Assembly: GCA_950295325.1 (NCBI GenBank)
Contig: OX485805.1
Location: 44,046,758-44,110,757, forward strand
DNA: 64,000 bases
Reading direction: 5' to 3'
DNA from: Polytrichum commune
Lineage: Eukaryota > Streptophyta > Polytrichopsida > Polytrichales > Polytrichaceae
The notes under the pieces were generated by a model, which saw only the letters and a list, made by a program, of their open reading frames with translations, was not told the origin of the DNA and searched no databases. Shown in pieces: positions 32,280 to 45,142 of this stretch. The translations under genes were made by a program, and so were the position numbers. How positions within the stretch are numbered: the stretch's first letter is position 1; every line of letters begins with the position of its first letter.

Positions 32280-34861
32280 GACCCTAAACTAGGACGAGGG
32301 GTGGGAAAGGCCATGGCTTTATTAAGTATTTTTATACGATCTCGGCAAGATTGGTGGAGAACCAACTCAAAAAGCAAAGACATCTATCTAGCATGGGCCC
32401 AATGGCATGTGAGGTCGTGGTGAAGGAGGCCCGAACCTTTTAGAAATAACATAGAAAAATGTTGTCAACTTGGACATAGAGGTTCTTTTTGGAATTTCAC
32501 ATAGGCTATGGGAATCCATGGTTTTCCCGACTCTACATAGTCATTGTCATGTCATGGTCATGTGAAAGACCCCAAATCGGTCAAACATCACTTACTTGGG
32601 TTGAATTTTAACCACAAAGCTATGAAGGTGGTTGGGGGGTAACATCTTTTTTACTTTGGTAATAGTTATAGGGCCCAATGCAAAAAAAACGATATCTAAC
32701 TTTAGTCCACGCAACTCAACACCCGAATTTTTCCAAATCGTCGTCGAGGAGGAGGTTTAAAGTGCCGTCCAAAAATGCCGCCCTCTAAGGTAGCCATGTC
32801 ACTTGTCTTTGAGAGCCGTCCAATGATGCCCCTTTTTCCTCCTGGTCGTCGATGCTCGGTCCTAAACCCTAAGATAGAGCATGAGGAGATGGCCATCCAC
32901 GATGCGATCATAGGTTACAATAAGCTTGGTGAATGCATGGACGAGGGCGTGGGGATACAATATTTCTTTGCATTCGTGCGTCCGATAGTGAGTTTCCTCG
33001 CTTTCTTGTGGTCTTTTCCCCCATTTGTTCTTTGCTCCATGGGACATAATGATTATTCTTGAGCGGAAGTTAGAAGACCCCAAATGAGTCCAACGTAACT
33101 TGATTGGGATGAGTTTTTAACCACAAAACTATGGAATGGGAAGTGCAGGGGTTTAGCGTACACATTTCTACTTCGGTAAGATTGATGGGGTTTCACCCAA
33201 AAACAAGACATTCAACTCTAGTCCAGCAACTCAACACCCCAAGATTATAAATTGTTGGTACATGGGACATAGTAGATCATTCCTAAGTGAAAGTTAACCC
33301 ACAAACTTAACATAGCGCCATGGAAGTCACTGCATCCCATGTTGTAGTACATGTACTTCTAGAAACAGTACTACAAATCCAATATAGTCAAGTGGCACCC
33401 ACTTGGGAAGAATAATCTCCGAACCTATTAAAGAAGGCAAGAGGAAATTGTTGCATACAAACATACCTCTCATTTGTCCATGTTAGAACCTACCCCCTAT
33501 AAGTTTGAGGCTGTTCATTTCAAATGTTGCTCACTAGACTTGGTTGGGGATGTACGAAGAGAGGGGGCATTATTGTATACAAGCTTATCTCTCATCCATT
33601 CAACATAAAGACTCGATCCCATGTAAGTTTGTTGTTGGTCAATCTCAAATGACATTGAGTACACTAATTCAAGATCTTTGAAGTCAATTTTGGTGTCAAA
33701 TAAACTTTAAAGAGTAACTATAGGTTACATACTATTTCAAAGATTTTATGTTGGATGGATTAGAGGTATGCACATTTATGATAATTCCCTCTCTCCGAGA
33801 CGTACAAAGTTAAATTATAGTGTCAAGTTGTCTAAACTTAGTAACCTCTTACCTACATACCAAGTTAGAACGTTTTCATGGGACGATAGAGAGGTAAGAT
33901 CGCATGGAATAATCCCCTTTCACACCATGGAAGAGGGAGGATGCGTGTTTTTATCATACCTCCTTTACCTATGTAGGATTGATGGAGCCCACCTCAAAAA
34001 CCAAGACATCTCTAGCCATTGGCCCAACAACTCAACACTCCTTAAATTCTTATATTTTACCATGTACGACACAAAGTCTATAATGTAATACTAGAGCAAT
34101 TGTTGTTTTTCATACCCCAATACACACCCCAACAAAATCATCATCAAAGACCCCCAATTGAGATGAATTAACTCCAAACCTTAATGAAAGAGAGGTGAAT
34201 GTTCACAACACGAAAATATGGTTATTGTTGATTTTGGCAAGGTCGGCCTTGAAACGAAGGATAGAGACCTCAACATAAATGAGTGAATTAAAATCGGTAT
34301 GATACAACAACAAATCTACAAGGTTGCGTATTTCTACTGAGTTATTCCTCCTTGGTAGGTTTTGTGAAATGAAATCCACATAAGATGATACTTACATGTT
34401 TTTGTTATACCTCCTTTTACCTCATAAGATTGGTAGGGGGGGGAGTCAAATTAAAAAGCAAAACATCATCTAGCCCCCAACCCAACAACTCAACACCCTT
34501 AAAGTGATTAAAGTTTGCCTTGCATGATACTTGTAAGGCTAGAGCTTAATACTAGAGCAATTGTTGCTTCTTGAACTCCTATACATGCCCCAACAAATTA
34601 ACACCATAACCCCCAAATCACTCCCCAACGAGACCCAATTGAGATGAATCAATCCCCAAACCTATGTATGACAAAAGAAGGTACATATTTTCACTAGGCC
34701 CCTTCTACCTAAGTACAAATGGTGGGGTCCATTTGGAAAAAAAACATCTAGTCACCTTACCCCAACACACCCCCCCTAGCATCATAGACCACAAATCAAA
34801 CCAACGAGACCCAAGTGACATGAATGAATTCCAAACATGTGATAGAGGAGGACTAATGTAG
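32280..34861. repeat. Degenerate long-period repeat array
   Basis: A composite motif recurs at least five times at irregular spacing of about 300-550 bp, near 32330-32420, 32640-32720, 33165-33235, 33965-34045, 34420-34500 and 34710-34780. Its parts are ATTG(A/G)TGG(A/G)GCCCACC-like sequence, AAAAA(C/G)CAAGACATCTA and CCAACAACTCAACACCC. Between units another shared block reads GACCCCAAATNGAG followed by ATGAATT and CCACAAA. The plus strand is A/C-rich. No gene is supported. Confidence 0.6.
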
Positions 34862-35845
34862 TTTAAGCACGTTGTCCTGACTTATTGCACATGTGCATAC
34901 GAATTAATATATTGGGTGATCCTTGCATTGTCTGCTAAACATGTAATTGTTAACGGTTAGACGTTTTAATTGTTTTTTATGCTATGGTGACTAATATAAT
35001 GCCCACACTAGGACCAACCATTGGTCCACAACAATGGGAGGTTTTTCCGCATGGGTAATAGTTATGTCTTGTATGCAATGAAGTGAAGAGGCGGCACTGC
35101 AGTACATTACATCCAATGAGGTTAATATGCAAAGGACAAAAAATCCTTAATGATAGCAATAACTTTCAGAAAAGAGGTAAACTTTTCCTTTCGAGAAAGA
35201 CTCCTCATGCTGCCAAGGAGCATCAACTTACCCTAGTGTGGGCATGCTATAAGTAACGTCAATGTCCATGGGTCCTCGCTGTTCCAAAGTTCTATCCGAA
35301 CCATTGAAGATGTAAGAGTAGTAGATCCATGGTTTTTTTTACTACATATAGTACATACCTCTACCATCTTGACATATTGCACATATGCATACAAATCAAT
35401 GCCCACACTGTATACTCAACATCCCACCATGGACAACTAACATTCTTGCAACGGCAAGTTGACAACCTCACCATCATCACCACGTCTTCTGTTGCAAACT
35501 TAAAATGACCTCCTTTTACCTCAGTAAGACCAATGGGACCCACCTCACAAGCAAGCAAACATCCACCTAGGCGATTGCTAGATACCCACCTCTTTGAACT
35601 TGGCCCCTACCACTATGACCAAGGTAAAGTGGTCTAGTACATGTATGACCCCCATAAATTTATAATATGTTCATCTTCAACAAATCCAATTACACGTATT
35701 TAGAATCCCTCATGCTAAATATGGGAACGAATTCTCCAAGAATGTATATATGAATGAATAAGTAAATGAATGATATAATAAAATTTATATCGTTTTTTCA
35801 CCTCGGGTTTTAGTGGTAGGGGCCCAATTCAAAGAGGTGGATGTC
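34862..35845. other. Intergenic, mostly unrecognised
   Basis: One more unit of the array to the left lies near 35510-35570 (GACCAATGGGACCCACCTCAC with CAAACATCCACC). Otherwise there is no gene, RNA or bounded repeat. Confidence 0.4.
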
Positions 35846-35848
35846 TAA

Positions 35849-36348
35849 GGCCCGCTTTACACACGAGACCGAGAGCCCGTGACCATTATAGTTCAAGCAC
35901 TCTCATTGGTGGAAAAGGTGGAGCCGGTCTAAGTTCGCTTCATACTACACTCGAGGGACCAACGGAGTATGTGAATGCAAGATGGATGTAAAGTCTACAT
36001 GGAATCCTACATGGCATCGAATGGATCATGTTTCATGGTCACTTGGATTATTTTCAAAAGCCACCTCTTGGATGTAAGCCTAACACAAAACCGGGTGACT
36101 ATGGCACTCCGAACGCTCACAACCATTAATTTATTTTATTTTATCATGTGTGAGGACCAACATGAATAAAGATTCATTGAAATAGCATTTGGTTGAGGGC
36201 CCGGTCACATATGACTTCACACTACACTTGAGGGTCCGTGACTACACCTACATGATTTTGGAGGTGCCTTGGGACGGCCTTTGGACACTTTCTTTAGGGC
36301 TCTCCCAATTCCATGGTCACGGCTCTTGGCTCATGTGTGAAGTGGCCC
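35849..36348. mobile_element. PIF/Harbinger (Tourist)-like MITE, copy 1
   Basis: It is flanked by TAA on both sides (35846-35848 and 36349-36351). The right end is GTGTGAAGTGGCCC and the left end a degenerate inverse, GGCCCGCTTTACAC. Subterminal GAGCCCGTGACC at the left matches GGTCACGGCTC at the right. Its interior aligns with copy 2 at 58176-58660. A TWA target duplication and GGGCC ends are typical of Tourist-like MITEs. It lies about 660 bp upstream of the TOM1-like start codon. Confidence 0.87.
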
Positions 36349-36351
36349 TAA

Positions 36352-37008
36352 GCCCTGGCCACCTAGGTAGCGCCTCCATGGGCCGACAACTCAGCACCCC
36401 TGCGAATAGAGGATTCTGCCACGTAAGACGAATAAAACCCCTTTTCCTATCCTAGGTGGAAGATAATCCAGGACCCCTCGCCACCTTCAAGGCTCCACAA
36501 AGCACAAAGCTCCCTCGGGAGAGATGCTCTCCCTCCCTCCCACCTCCTTCGTCTTCACCTTCGTTGCAACCTTTTTCCTTTCTCTCTCTCCAACTTACTT
36601 TCCGCTATCATCGGTTGGCTGTAACGTCAGTTGCCTTGTAACATCATAGTCATCGCCAAACAGCTTGGCGAGAGTCGTCGTGAGAGAGAGAGAGAGAGAG
36701 AGGGAGGGAGAGTTGAGACTCGGTCGTTGGGTGAATGGACGACTGATTAGTAAGGGGGTTAGAGTGGGAGGTGGCGGGATCTAAGTAAGTAACTATCTGC
36801 TGGGGCCACTCATCAGGGTTTGGCTGCTTACGAAGTTAGCTTATTAGAGGACTCGCCGCTGCTTGGTGGCATGCTGTTTGTTGTTGTTGTTGCCACAGGG
36901 GGTTTTTGAACAAGAGTTTTTAGGTTTTGGCGGACGAGGTGAGGTGCGAGGGAGGATTGATTGATTGATTGGTGGACAAGGTGAGGTGTGAGGGAGGGAT
37001 CCATCACG
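36352..37008 (+). promoter_or_regulatory. Upstream region and probable 5'UTR of TOM1-like gene
   Basis: It contains pyrimidine-rich sequence (36500-36600) and a (GA)n run at 36686-36704 followed by GGGAGGGAGAG. It ends with an ATTGATTGATTGATTGG run just before the start codon. GA repeats near plant transcription starts are known binding sites for BBR/BPC factors, but this use here is inferred. A 175-residue frame on the minus strand across this region and exon 1 is an artefact. Confidence 0.5.
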
Positions 37009-40000
37009 ATGTCGGCGACGAGTGTGGTGGAGAAGGCCACCAGTGATATGCTGATCGGGCCCGATTGGGCCGTCAATCTCGACCTCTGCGATGCCATCAA
37101 CAATGAACCCTCGTAAGTTCCCAACGAAGGGGAGGGGGGGAGGGAGAGGGGGGGAGGGAGAGGGTTTCGATTGTTGCAAATCTGATTCTGACTCCAGTGG
37201 CCAAGAAGCTGGCAAAAGGGGGGGGGGGGAGTGAGAGTGAGAGGGAGAGAGGGAGCTCTCCGGATTCTGTATTTAAATTCTGTTCTGCGCCCTTTTTGAG
37301 GCGCAGGAAGCTCCTCCTCTCTCTGAATAGGTTTGGCTGTCTTGATGATGGCCACTTTTTGATCGTTGTTCAGAATTAGTTGGCAGTGATAGGTTCTGAT
37401 GATTGCTTGCTTGCCGCATCGAAAGCACTTGTTCCTGCTGCTGAGGTTTCCGAGGAGTTTATTAGCCTTGTGATGTGTATGTGGGGGTCTTTCCGCTATT
37501 ACTGCATGCAGTGTCTAGTCTTGCGAAAGATATAAGGTTTCTGGCTAATACGAGTTGTTATGTGGACTAGGACACTGGCCGAGGTTTTAAGCTCTGTATA
37601 GGATATAAGGAGAGTCTATGCTATATCTTATGGAGCTCCTCTCTTTAGTGGATGGGAGCATATGGCTCTGAAGAAAGCATACGAATTACACATGAAGAAT
37701 GTTTATAATTGTCACTCGCTTTGGAAAGTTTGGATATTTGGTCAATTTAGGGGAAATGGATTGGCTAAGAGATCTTGGAACATTTTTTCTTTTCTTCCAT
37801 CATCTGTTCCTAGTTATGGAACACTTGTGTAAGGTCATTTTAGACAAGTGGTTTGGTATTGCAGGCAGTTTTTATATACGAGTGCTGTTTGTGATTCCGT
37901 GTTCTTTCTTGAATTGATGGATTCTTGTTTGTGAAATTCAATCAGACAAGCCAGAGAAATCGTGAAAGCTCTAAAGAAACGCCTCACAAATCGGAGTCCA
38001 CAAGTTCAGCTCCTTGCCCTCACGGTTAGTTTTCCTCTTCTGCCAGAAGTGATCCTGATGACTTGTTGCAGAGTTGTCGAATGCTGCAGTGGGTGTTTAT
38101 TTATATTTTTTGGAAGGTGCTGTATTCTTTCTTTTCAGTACAGAAGCTGTTATTTCACCCTTTTTGACCATTTTCTGCCCCCCAGTACTTGTGCGGCAAA
38201 TGTGGGCTCATTAGTCTTTGGAGCTACTGCATGTTGTGGATGTTCTTCGAATCAGCTGATGAGGTGCTTGTTTTGCATCTTACAGGTTTTGGAAACTTTG
38301 ATAAAGAATTGTGGAGATAATGTGCATCAACAAGTTGCAGAGAAAAATGTGTTGCAGGAGCTGGTGAAGATTGTGAAGAAGAAGGTAGGTATTTGCTTAA
38401 AATTGACCTGTCCTGCTTTGGGGGTGGAGCTGGACTTGGATGCTCCGCAATTAAAACATGTAATTTATGTAGTCTTTGTTTGTGGAGGAGCACATTGAGT
38501 TTGGTAGGAATTTGGATTTGACTTTTTCCAAAAGTATCTGTTGCATCTCGTTCATGTTGGAAGTTTGAGGAAGGTATCTTCAATTGCTCCTGAATTCATC
38601 ATTCAGGTAGCAGGCTAGTTAAGGGGCTAAATTCCCTTTCCATGTTGTGTTGTCAGGCAGACATGCGAGTGAGGGACAAAACCCTTGTATTGTTGGATTC
38701 CTGGCAAGAAGCTTTTGGGGGTGCATCGGGTCGATATCCACAGTATTACCAGGCTTATAGAGAGTTACAGGTACAATAGATAAACATATTTGGCTTCTGA
38801 CACTGTTGCCACTAGGTGTCACAGTGAAAATTGGCTGTCAGTACTAACCTAACTATATTATTATGGCTTTGTGAACATGTGCTTTTGTCCATGCAATCTC
38901 CTCTGAATGGAAAGGGAATGCTCCTGAGGCTAGCAATATTGAATGTGCTTGATGGTTCCCTCTCGGCTTTTATTCATATCTTCTTCATGGACTTGTGCCA
39001 GAAATTAGGTGTAGAATTTCCTCAACGAGATGGAGAACACTCGGTCCCCATCTTCACTCCTCCGCAATCACAGCCTATAGTACCTCCTCGACACCCCCCA
39101 CAGTTTGGGCATTGGTCTCCAGATAATTCAAGAGTGGATGGTGCAGACACCCCCCCGGGTATGCCGGGCATGAGGTATAAACATGGTTCACAAGTCACTC
39201 ATCTTTATCAGTAACTAGATTGCAAAATATGGATCTGATCCATGTCCTGCAATATGGAGCTGAGTATCCAAGTTGGATATGAAGCATTCCTAGGAGGCGT
39301 CATTCATTTCAAGTTGGCAAATCTTTTTTCGATTCATGTTAAAAATGTAAACTGAAATTTGTCTCAAGAATTTTTAGCCATAATGTTTAGCCAATTTTTT
39401 TTATCCAGTTTTGTGTTACTTTACCATTCTTTGCACCCTGGACCAAGACTAGGACTAGCTTCCAAAAGCTCTGACGTGAGGATCTGGTAGTGCTGTAGCA
39501 TTAAGTTCCTGTCAGTTTTAATCATTAGGGTCTACTTTGAGTTCATCTTGCGATGAGCCTTAATTGCTGGCACTCTTCTTTGCACCTTGTTTCTTACAAC
39601 CTCTCTGGTTTTTGATGTGTCTAGTTTGACAGATATTCAGAATGCCCGAGGTTTAATTGAGGTTCTCTCTGAAATGTTGTCTGCTCTGACACCACAAGAT
39701 CGCATGGTATGCTTCTTAAGCCCTGATTTTTAATCGCTTGCTACAATGTGTAGCTTTTTGATATTTATTGATATCTATAGTTGAGATCTCAGAGTTAGTT
39801 TACATATTTATGGTTGATCTTCTGTATGGTTATTGAATTTCGCCAGAGGTCAACATTATTCAATGTTTTGTTGCAAGCTTTTTGAAATATGTACATTTTC
39901 CATGTACTTTGAATAATTATTTCAGTTGGTAGTAGTTCAGCTTCAATCTGTTCTGTTCCACTGTGCAGCATGATTTTTATTTGTTTTTGTTTATGTAAGA

Positions 40001-42508
40001 GGTTTGTTGTTTGTTGAGGATCCTTTTAGAAAGGCTTCTTTAATTTGAATCTCATTTGGACGATATTGATCAATCTGCAGGCAGCAAAGGATGATGTGCT
40101 TGGTGAATTGTTGGATCAGTGTCGTGTGAACCAGCAACGAGTCATGTTACTTGTAAACACAACCGAGTATGCCACTTCTTCCCTATGTTTAGGTCTGCAA
40201 TTTGTCTTTGACTTGTGGAGATTAGAGAGTGATTGGTTATCATCCAGTTATGTGCATGTTTCATCAATTCCATTAGGGTTTGAGAAGTTAGCGGGAGAAA
40301 CTCTGAAAAGAAAATGAGTAATAATGGGAGTAATGAAGGGTTAGAGAAAATTGGAAAGGAGGTGATAGACTGTCACTAATCTCAAGAAATCATAACATGT
40401 GGAATTACTGGGGCAAGGAGCTGGGAGTTAGTAGGTTCTTAATTCATAACAAGGATTGGGGTTTCTGAGCTGCACTCAAGCTTTTGTTCACGCTTGTGGA
40501 TTTATATTGAGCATGTTAAGATTCGGCCTTTTATTTGGAGCCGCTTTGGAAATCTCCTGGCTTATTTATCCGCATGGCATTTACTGGGACTACTTTGGAC
40601 TGATTCATTAAGACCTTGCCTTGGCACCTGAGTCTAGGAATTTTGTAACATACAAACATACACTTGTAAAGAGGCATAAAACAAGTTAATTGCAAAGAGC
40701 TAAGCCAACCTGGAAGTTAAGAAAGTCAATGCACATTACATGGGCCTTAAATACATTGAAGGCTCTGTTCTGTGCTCTTTTTAGGAACCCAGTTGTCCTG
40801 TTCCTGTTTGTTAGGCTGAATGTGTAGAAACCTAGGTAATAATTAAGTGGTGTGGCTGAACAGCAATGAGGAGCTACTGCGACAGGGTCTATCTTTGAAT
40901 GATGAACTTCAGCGAGTGCTTGCTAGACATGATGCTATCATGTCAGGAACCCCATTACCTGAAACGTCTGGTGGGCGGCATGGTCATCATACAGAAGAGG
41001 CAAAAGAGGATTCAGGCGTTGTCACTCCCAGGTACTTAAAGTTTGTTGTACTAAGTTTTTATTTTGTTTATTTTTTTCAATTTCATAAACATTAATGACA
41101 TGGTTGAATTCTTTTAATATTGGCATTTTTCACAAGGATTGCTTTTTTGCGAGTTATTATTAGTACAGTGCTTTTAGTGGAGCTATCTTTAATAGTTGAT
41201 GCTTGGGCTGATATGGGGAGCTTGAGTATGATTGTTGTCAGCTCTTGCGTGCCTCTTTCACTGAGAATTGTTCCACCTCCTGTAAAACAGTGCATATACA
41301 TAACAGCACCAATGGTGCTTGCCAAAGCTCCCTTGAACCCAAAAGAGGCCACAGACTTGGGTCTACTAAATGATAAGGATGGCGATCAATCATCGAACAT
41401 AATTGATTCGCTTCTCACTTGTAGATGCTCATTTCGATGCCAAGAAGCCCCTACATATGTCTTGTTTTTACAAGTCTAATGTGACCTATGTTACTTGTAC
41501 AGGACATCATCTCGGCCAGAAACACAGACTTTGTCTCCAGGCGAAAATGGAAGTTCAGGGAAACCAAGAAGTGCTCGCACAATTTTCCCACATCTTGCAC
41601 CACCGCCTTCTGTGTCAACCAAGGTCAAGCCTATCACCAAGAATGTTGGTGGGGTTGTTGGTGCAGCCCCTGGGGACGCAACACTTGACCTCCTCAGTGG
41701 TGATGTGCCAAGTAGCCATTCTTCAGTGAGTTCTGTAAGTTCACCACAAGCTCGCCCTGCAGAGCAACAAAAGGAGCCAGTGGACTTGCTAACAACAAGT
41801 GCCCCGGATGATCTTCTAAACCCTTTTGAGTCTTCACCTTTCCAGGCCACTCCCATGTCGAACGCTCTTGTCCCAGTTACTCCTCCACAGCATTATCACC
41901 CACCAACTGATAATCCAGTAACATCTGATGCTGGGGTATGGTCTGGAGCTCCTGTGGGTGGTAGTCCCAGGCAGCAGGGTTCATATTATGGAGATGTACA
42001 ACCCCAGACACAAGAGTCAATGTCAGGGCGGGTGATCCAGGGACAACAACAATTCTATTCCACAGTTCCACAGCCGGTGGTGACAACCCCTCCACCTTGG
42101 CAAGAAGATGTTGTGCAGTCAGCACCTGAGCAACAATGGCAAGGAAGCTATCAGCCTTCGTACTCTTGGAACGCTGTAAACCCACCGCAAATGTGGAATG
42201 CAGGGCAGCAGGCAAGGATGGGTGGTATGCCACAGAATGCAGGCACAGGATTTGCAGACCTGAATAGTCAAAGATCTAGTGGAGGAGGTGTGGGTGAAAA
42301 TTTTGGAAGCCAGTATCTGATGCAGAGAGGGAGTGCATATGGCCAACCATCATCAGTTTCAGGACCGTCGCAGCAGCTGCAGGGCGGGCTTCCTAAGTCG
42401 GTAAAATCTCCCGAGACATTGTTTAACGACTTGGTGGACTTGAGAAGTGTGAATGCGAAATTTAAAGGTGCAAGCCTCAAGTCAAACACCAGCAAGGCAG
42501 GTCCATGA
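37009..42508 (+). CDS. TOL: TOM1-like (TOL) VHS-GAT domain protein (9 exons, 636 aa)
   Basis: Exons are 37009-37112, 37946-38024, 38286-38384, 38657-38770, 39002-39174, 39625-39706, 40081-40166, 40864-41031 and 41503-42508. All introns are GT-AG and the phases close. Residues 5-132 form a VHS domain: [24 protein letters not shown] is recognisable at its start, then [20 protein letters not shown] and [16 protein letters not shown] Pro-rich linker (133-189) leads into a GAT domain (about 190-285) with [15 protein letters not shown] and [18 protein letters not shown]. The last exon encodes a long Ser/Pro/Gln-rich tail (302-636) with LDLLS (363-367), VDLL (395-398) and DDLLNPF (404-410). DLL/clathrin-box-like and NPF motifs are known to bind clathrin adaptors and EH domains. 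TOLs are plant substitutes for ESCRT-0 that bind ubiquitinated membrane cargo and route it to the vacuole. The first in-frame ATG gives the usual VHS start. Family membership is secure; the paralogue number is not. Confidence 0.94.
37125..37250 (+). repeat. G-rich purine tract in TOL intron 1
   Basis: Runs of GGGGAGG, GGGAGGGAGAGG and a G stretch of about ten (37217-37229) follow closely after the exon 1 donor site. The RNA strand itself is G-rich, so a G-quadruplex could form in the pre-mRNA. Confidence 0.7.
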
Positions 42509-43675
42509 TCATTTTGAGGTTTTCCTTGCAAACTAGGAGTGTGTTCAGCTCAGTGGTTCATTTGGGGACATTTGTGCTCTGCTCCCCTAGTTTTTACCTG
42601 TATTTCTGGTCCCTGTTTAGAGGTTTCGTCTTGTAAAGAAAGGAATATCTCATGGTTGCCTTCAGCATTGAGATGATGAGTTACCCAGCATAGGGTTCAA
42701 TGTATGTGTTTACAGAAGCTTGTGAAGGATAATTGTACAGAAGCGATCTTGTGTAAAGCCTTAAGTTGGACAAGATCTTGTAGCCTTTTGAAGTTGGCGG
42801 GTGGGACAATTCATGAATCATCCAACTTTCTTACTCAGAATTTGAGAGGGGGTCACATGGGATTGCACAATCTTCTCAATGTGTTTGCGTAGTTTTGGCA
42901 TGGCGTTTGGGGTCATTTTCTGCATGTGCTCCTTCATTTTCATTTGTATCTGTGAATGTGAATATAAGTCTTGTCCACCGCAGTCATGTATCTCACTGCA
43001 GGTGCAAAACATGTTTCTGATCAATCCTATGAACAACTTGTTAGCGTACCACTGATCATATAGGCTGTTATACATGTATTATGACTTGAACTTCAAAATA
43101 TTGATTACGTCTTTGTAAACAATTTTGGGAAGACCAATGAGGTTAATCCACTTCATCTTGTATACGTATCCTGATGAGTTATTCTGTAAAAGCTCCAATG
43201 GATTTGGTGCTCACCAGCCAGTTATAGGGTTGACACCCTTTCATCGAGCGCCTGTGGTGGCTTTCTGGATCTCCCAAGTGAGAGGTTATTTGTATCTGGT
43301 TTTTCTTTTTACTTCAGGAGGTATTAGAAAGTAACTAGAGGAATGATATGCTTCATGGTGCTTTACCCAGAAATATGTTCCATGATTAGTCACGTTGGCT
43401 TAGAAGTCGATACTGTTTTCTTGTAGTGCGTAAACAATGTTTTGCAAGTGCTTTTTGTCATTCTAAATGCATGTAGTATTCTTCTGAAAGCCGGATATGT
43501 AATATGGCATGCTCAAAATAAAAAACTTCAAAGTCTATGTTGGGTGCAAAACTGGAGATGCACAAAGATCTACACACAAAGACATAGCTTGATCAAATTG
43601 AGGTTCAAAGGTGGTTCATCACCTTGGGCAAGATGATATCGGCCTTGAAAATTACTACAAACATGTCCTAATTAT
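42509..43675 (+). other. 3' flank of TOL gene
   Basis: It presumably begins with the 3'UTR. I could not fix a poly(A) site. The remainder is A/T-rich with no gene or bounded repeat until the MITE cluster. Confidence 0.4.
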
Positions 43676-44186
43676 CACTACAATATTTATGGTATTTAGT
43701 GTCACGTACACTACTTGTGAAAGAAGTAAACAAGAAGCCTAAAGGTTGGCAATTGCCAATGTGATTCCGGTCATCAAGTAAAAAAAAATCTTCATTATGG
43801 CATTTAGAGTAGCACATTGGGATATGTTAGATGATAGCCTTGCGCGTTAGTATGGAATGGGAAGATATTTTTAAGCATACTAATGGCATGTGTCATGTGG
43901 TTTACATTTTAGTATGCAAGAGGAAGATATTCTTGAGCATACTAATAGCAAGTGTCATTTCTGTACACTTTAGTCAACTTGTAGACCATTGTGGAACATA
44001 GACATCCACCTCATATTGCTATTGAACATACTCATGTTAAAATATTAGTAAGCGCACTCAAATGTCAAGTGTCACGAGACAACACTTTTGGTGAAGTTGT
44101 TAATCATTAATGTAACCTAGCATACGCTTCAAAATAGGGTAAGTGACACTATTTTGCATGACACTAAATACCATAAACGGTGTACA
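43676..44186 (+). mobile_element. MITE family B, left copy of facing pair
   Basis: The start carries TATGGTATTTAGTGTCACGT and the end GACACTAAATACCATAAACG, so it has terminal inverted repeats. Internal landmarks include GATATTTTTAAGCATACTAATGG, repeated nearby as GATATTCTTGAGCATACTAATAG. It aligns with 44622-45142 in inverted orientation. No coding capacity. Confidence 0.83.
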
Positions 44187-44621
44187 CTAGTTATGGTGAA
44201 TATTTGAGCCATGGCACTATTGGGATTATTTCCACACTAAAAACATTGGGGATAATATTGTGGGATAAATTGTTGCCAGCATAGTAGTGTGCCTTTGAAA
44301 GAACTTCCAATCTATGGGAAGGAGGTGGGATATATCATGAGGACATGACAAATGTATCTAGTGTGCACCCATAATGTGTTCAATATTGTAGATAAATTTA
44401 GTTTTCACAAGGTCCACCTTAGGGCATTTTATTACCTAAGAGAAACTATGGTAAAGTGGACAAGAACTGGGGACTCCACTACATAGTTCACATACTAGGT
44501 GGCAAATTGCTCAAAGTTCCATGTGTCGATTTGTCACTCTCTCACACTCATCTAATAAAAACACTTGCACACATATGCACGTATTGAGGGTAACCATTGT
44601 TTACTTACTAAAAAGTCAATG
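44187..44621. other. Spacer between facing MITE copies
   Basis: About 435 bp of unique A/T-rich DNA with no gene. It would be the loop if the two family B copies paired. Confidence 0.5.
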
Positions 44622-45142
44622 CACTACACCGTCTATGGTACATATTTAGTGTCACATGCATAATAGTGTCACTTACCCTATTTTGAGGCGTATCCTAGGT
44701 TATATTGGTGATTAAGAACTTCATAAGAAGTGTCACCTCCTGACACTTGGCGTTCAAGTACACTTACTATTATCTTGGCATGATTATGTTCAACAATGTT
44801 ATAAGGTTGCATGCCCATGTTACACAATGGTTTACAAGTTGACTAAGTGTACACAAATGACACTTGCCATTAGTGTGCTCAAGAATATCTTCCTCTTGCA
44901 TACTAAAATGTAAACCACATGACACTTGCCATTAGTACGCTAAAAAATATCTTCCCCAGCCATACTAAAACGCAAGACTACTATCTAAAGTATCCCAATG
45001 TGCTACTCTAAATGTCATATTGTAGATACTTTTTCACTTGAAGAAGTTACCTTATGTTGACAAATGGAATCATATTGGAAATTAGCAGGCGTGACACTTG
45101 AGACCATTAGGCATCTACATTGTTTATGATATTTAGTGTCAC
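44622..45142 (-). mobile_element. MITE family B, right copy of facing pair
   Basis: It begins CACTACACCGTCTATGGTAC and ends TGTTTATGATATTTAGTGTC. Landmarks include GAATATCTTCCTCTTGCATAC and AATATCTTCCCCAGCCATAC, which mirror those of 43676-44186. Moderate divergence suggests independent insertion or an old inverted duplication. Confidence 0.83.

Noticed and set aside
36828-37355. 175-residue minus-strand open frame rich in Pro and Ser
   Set aside because: It is antisense to TOL exon 1 and the G-rich intron start. Its composition reflects the purine tract, with no domain features.
41120-41479. 119-residue frame with membrane-like character
   Set aside because: It lies in intron 8 of the TOL gene, and the flanking exons join in frame without it.
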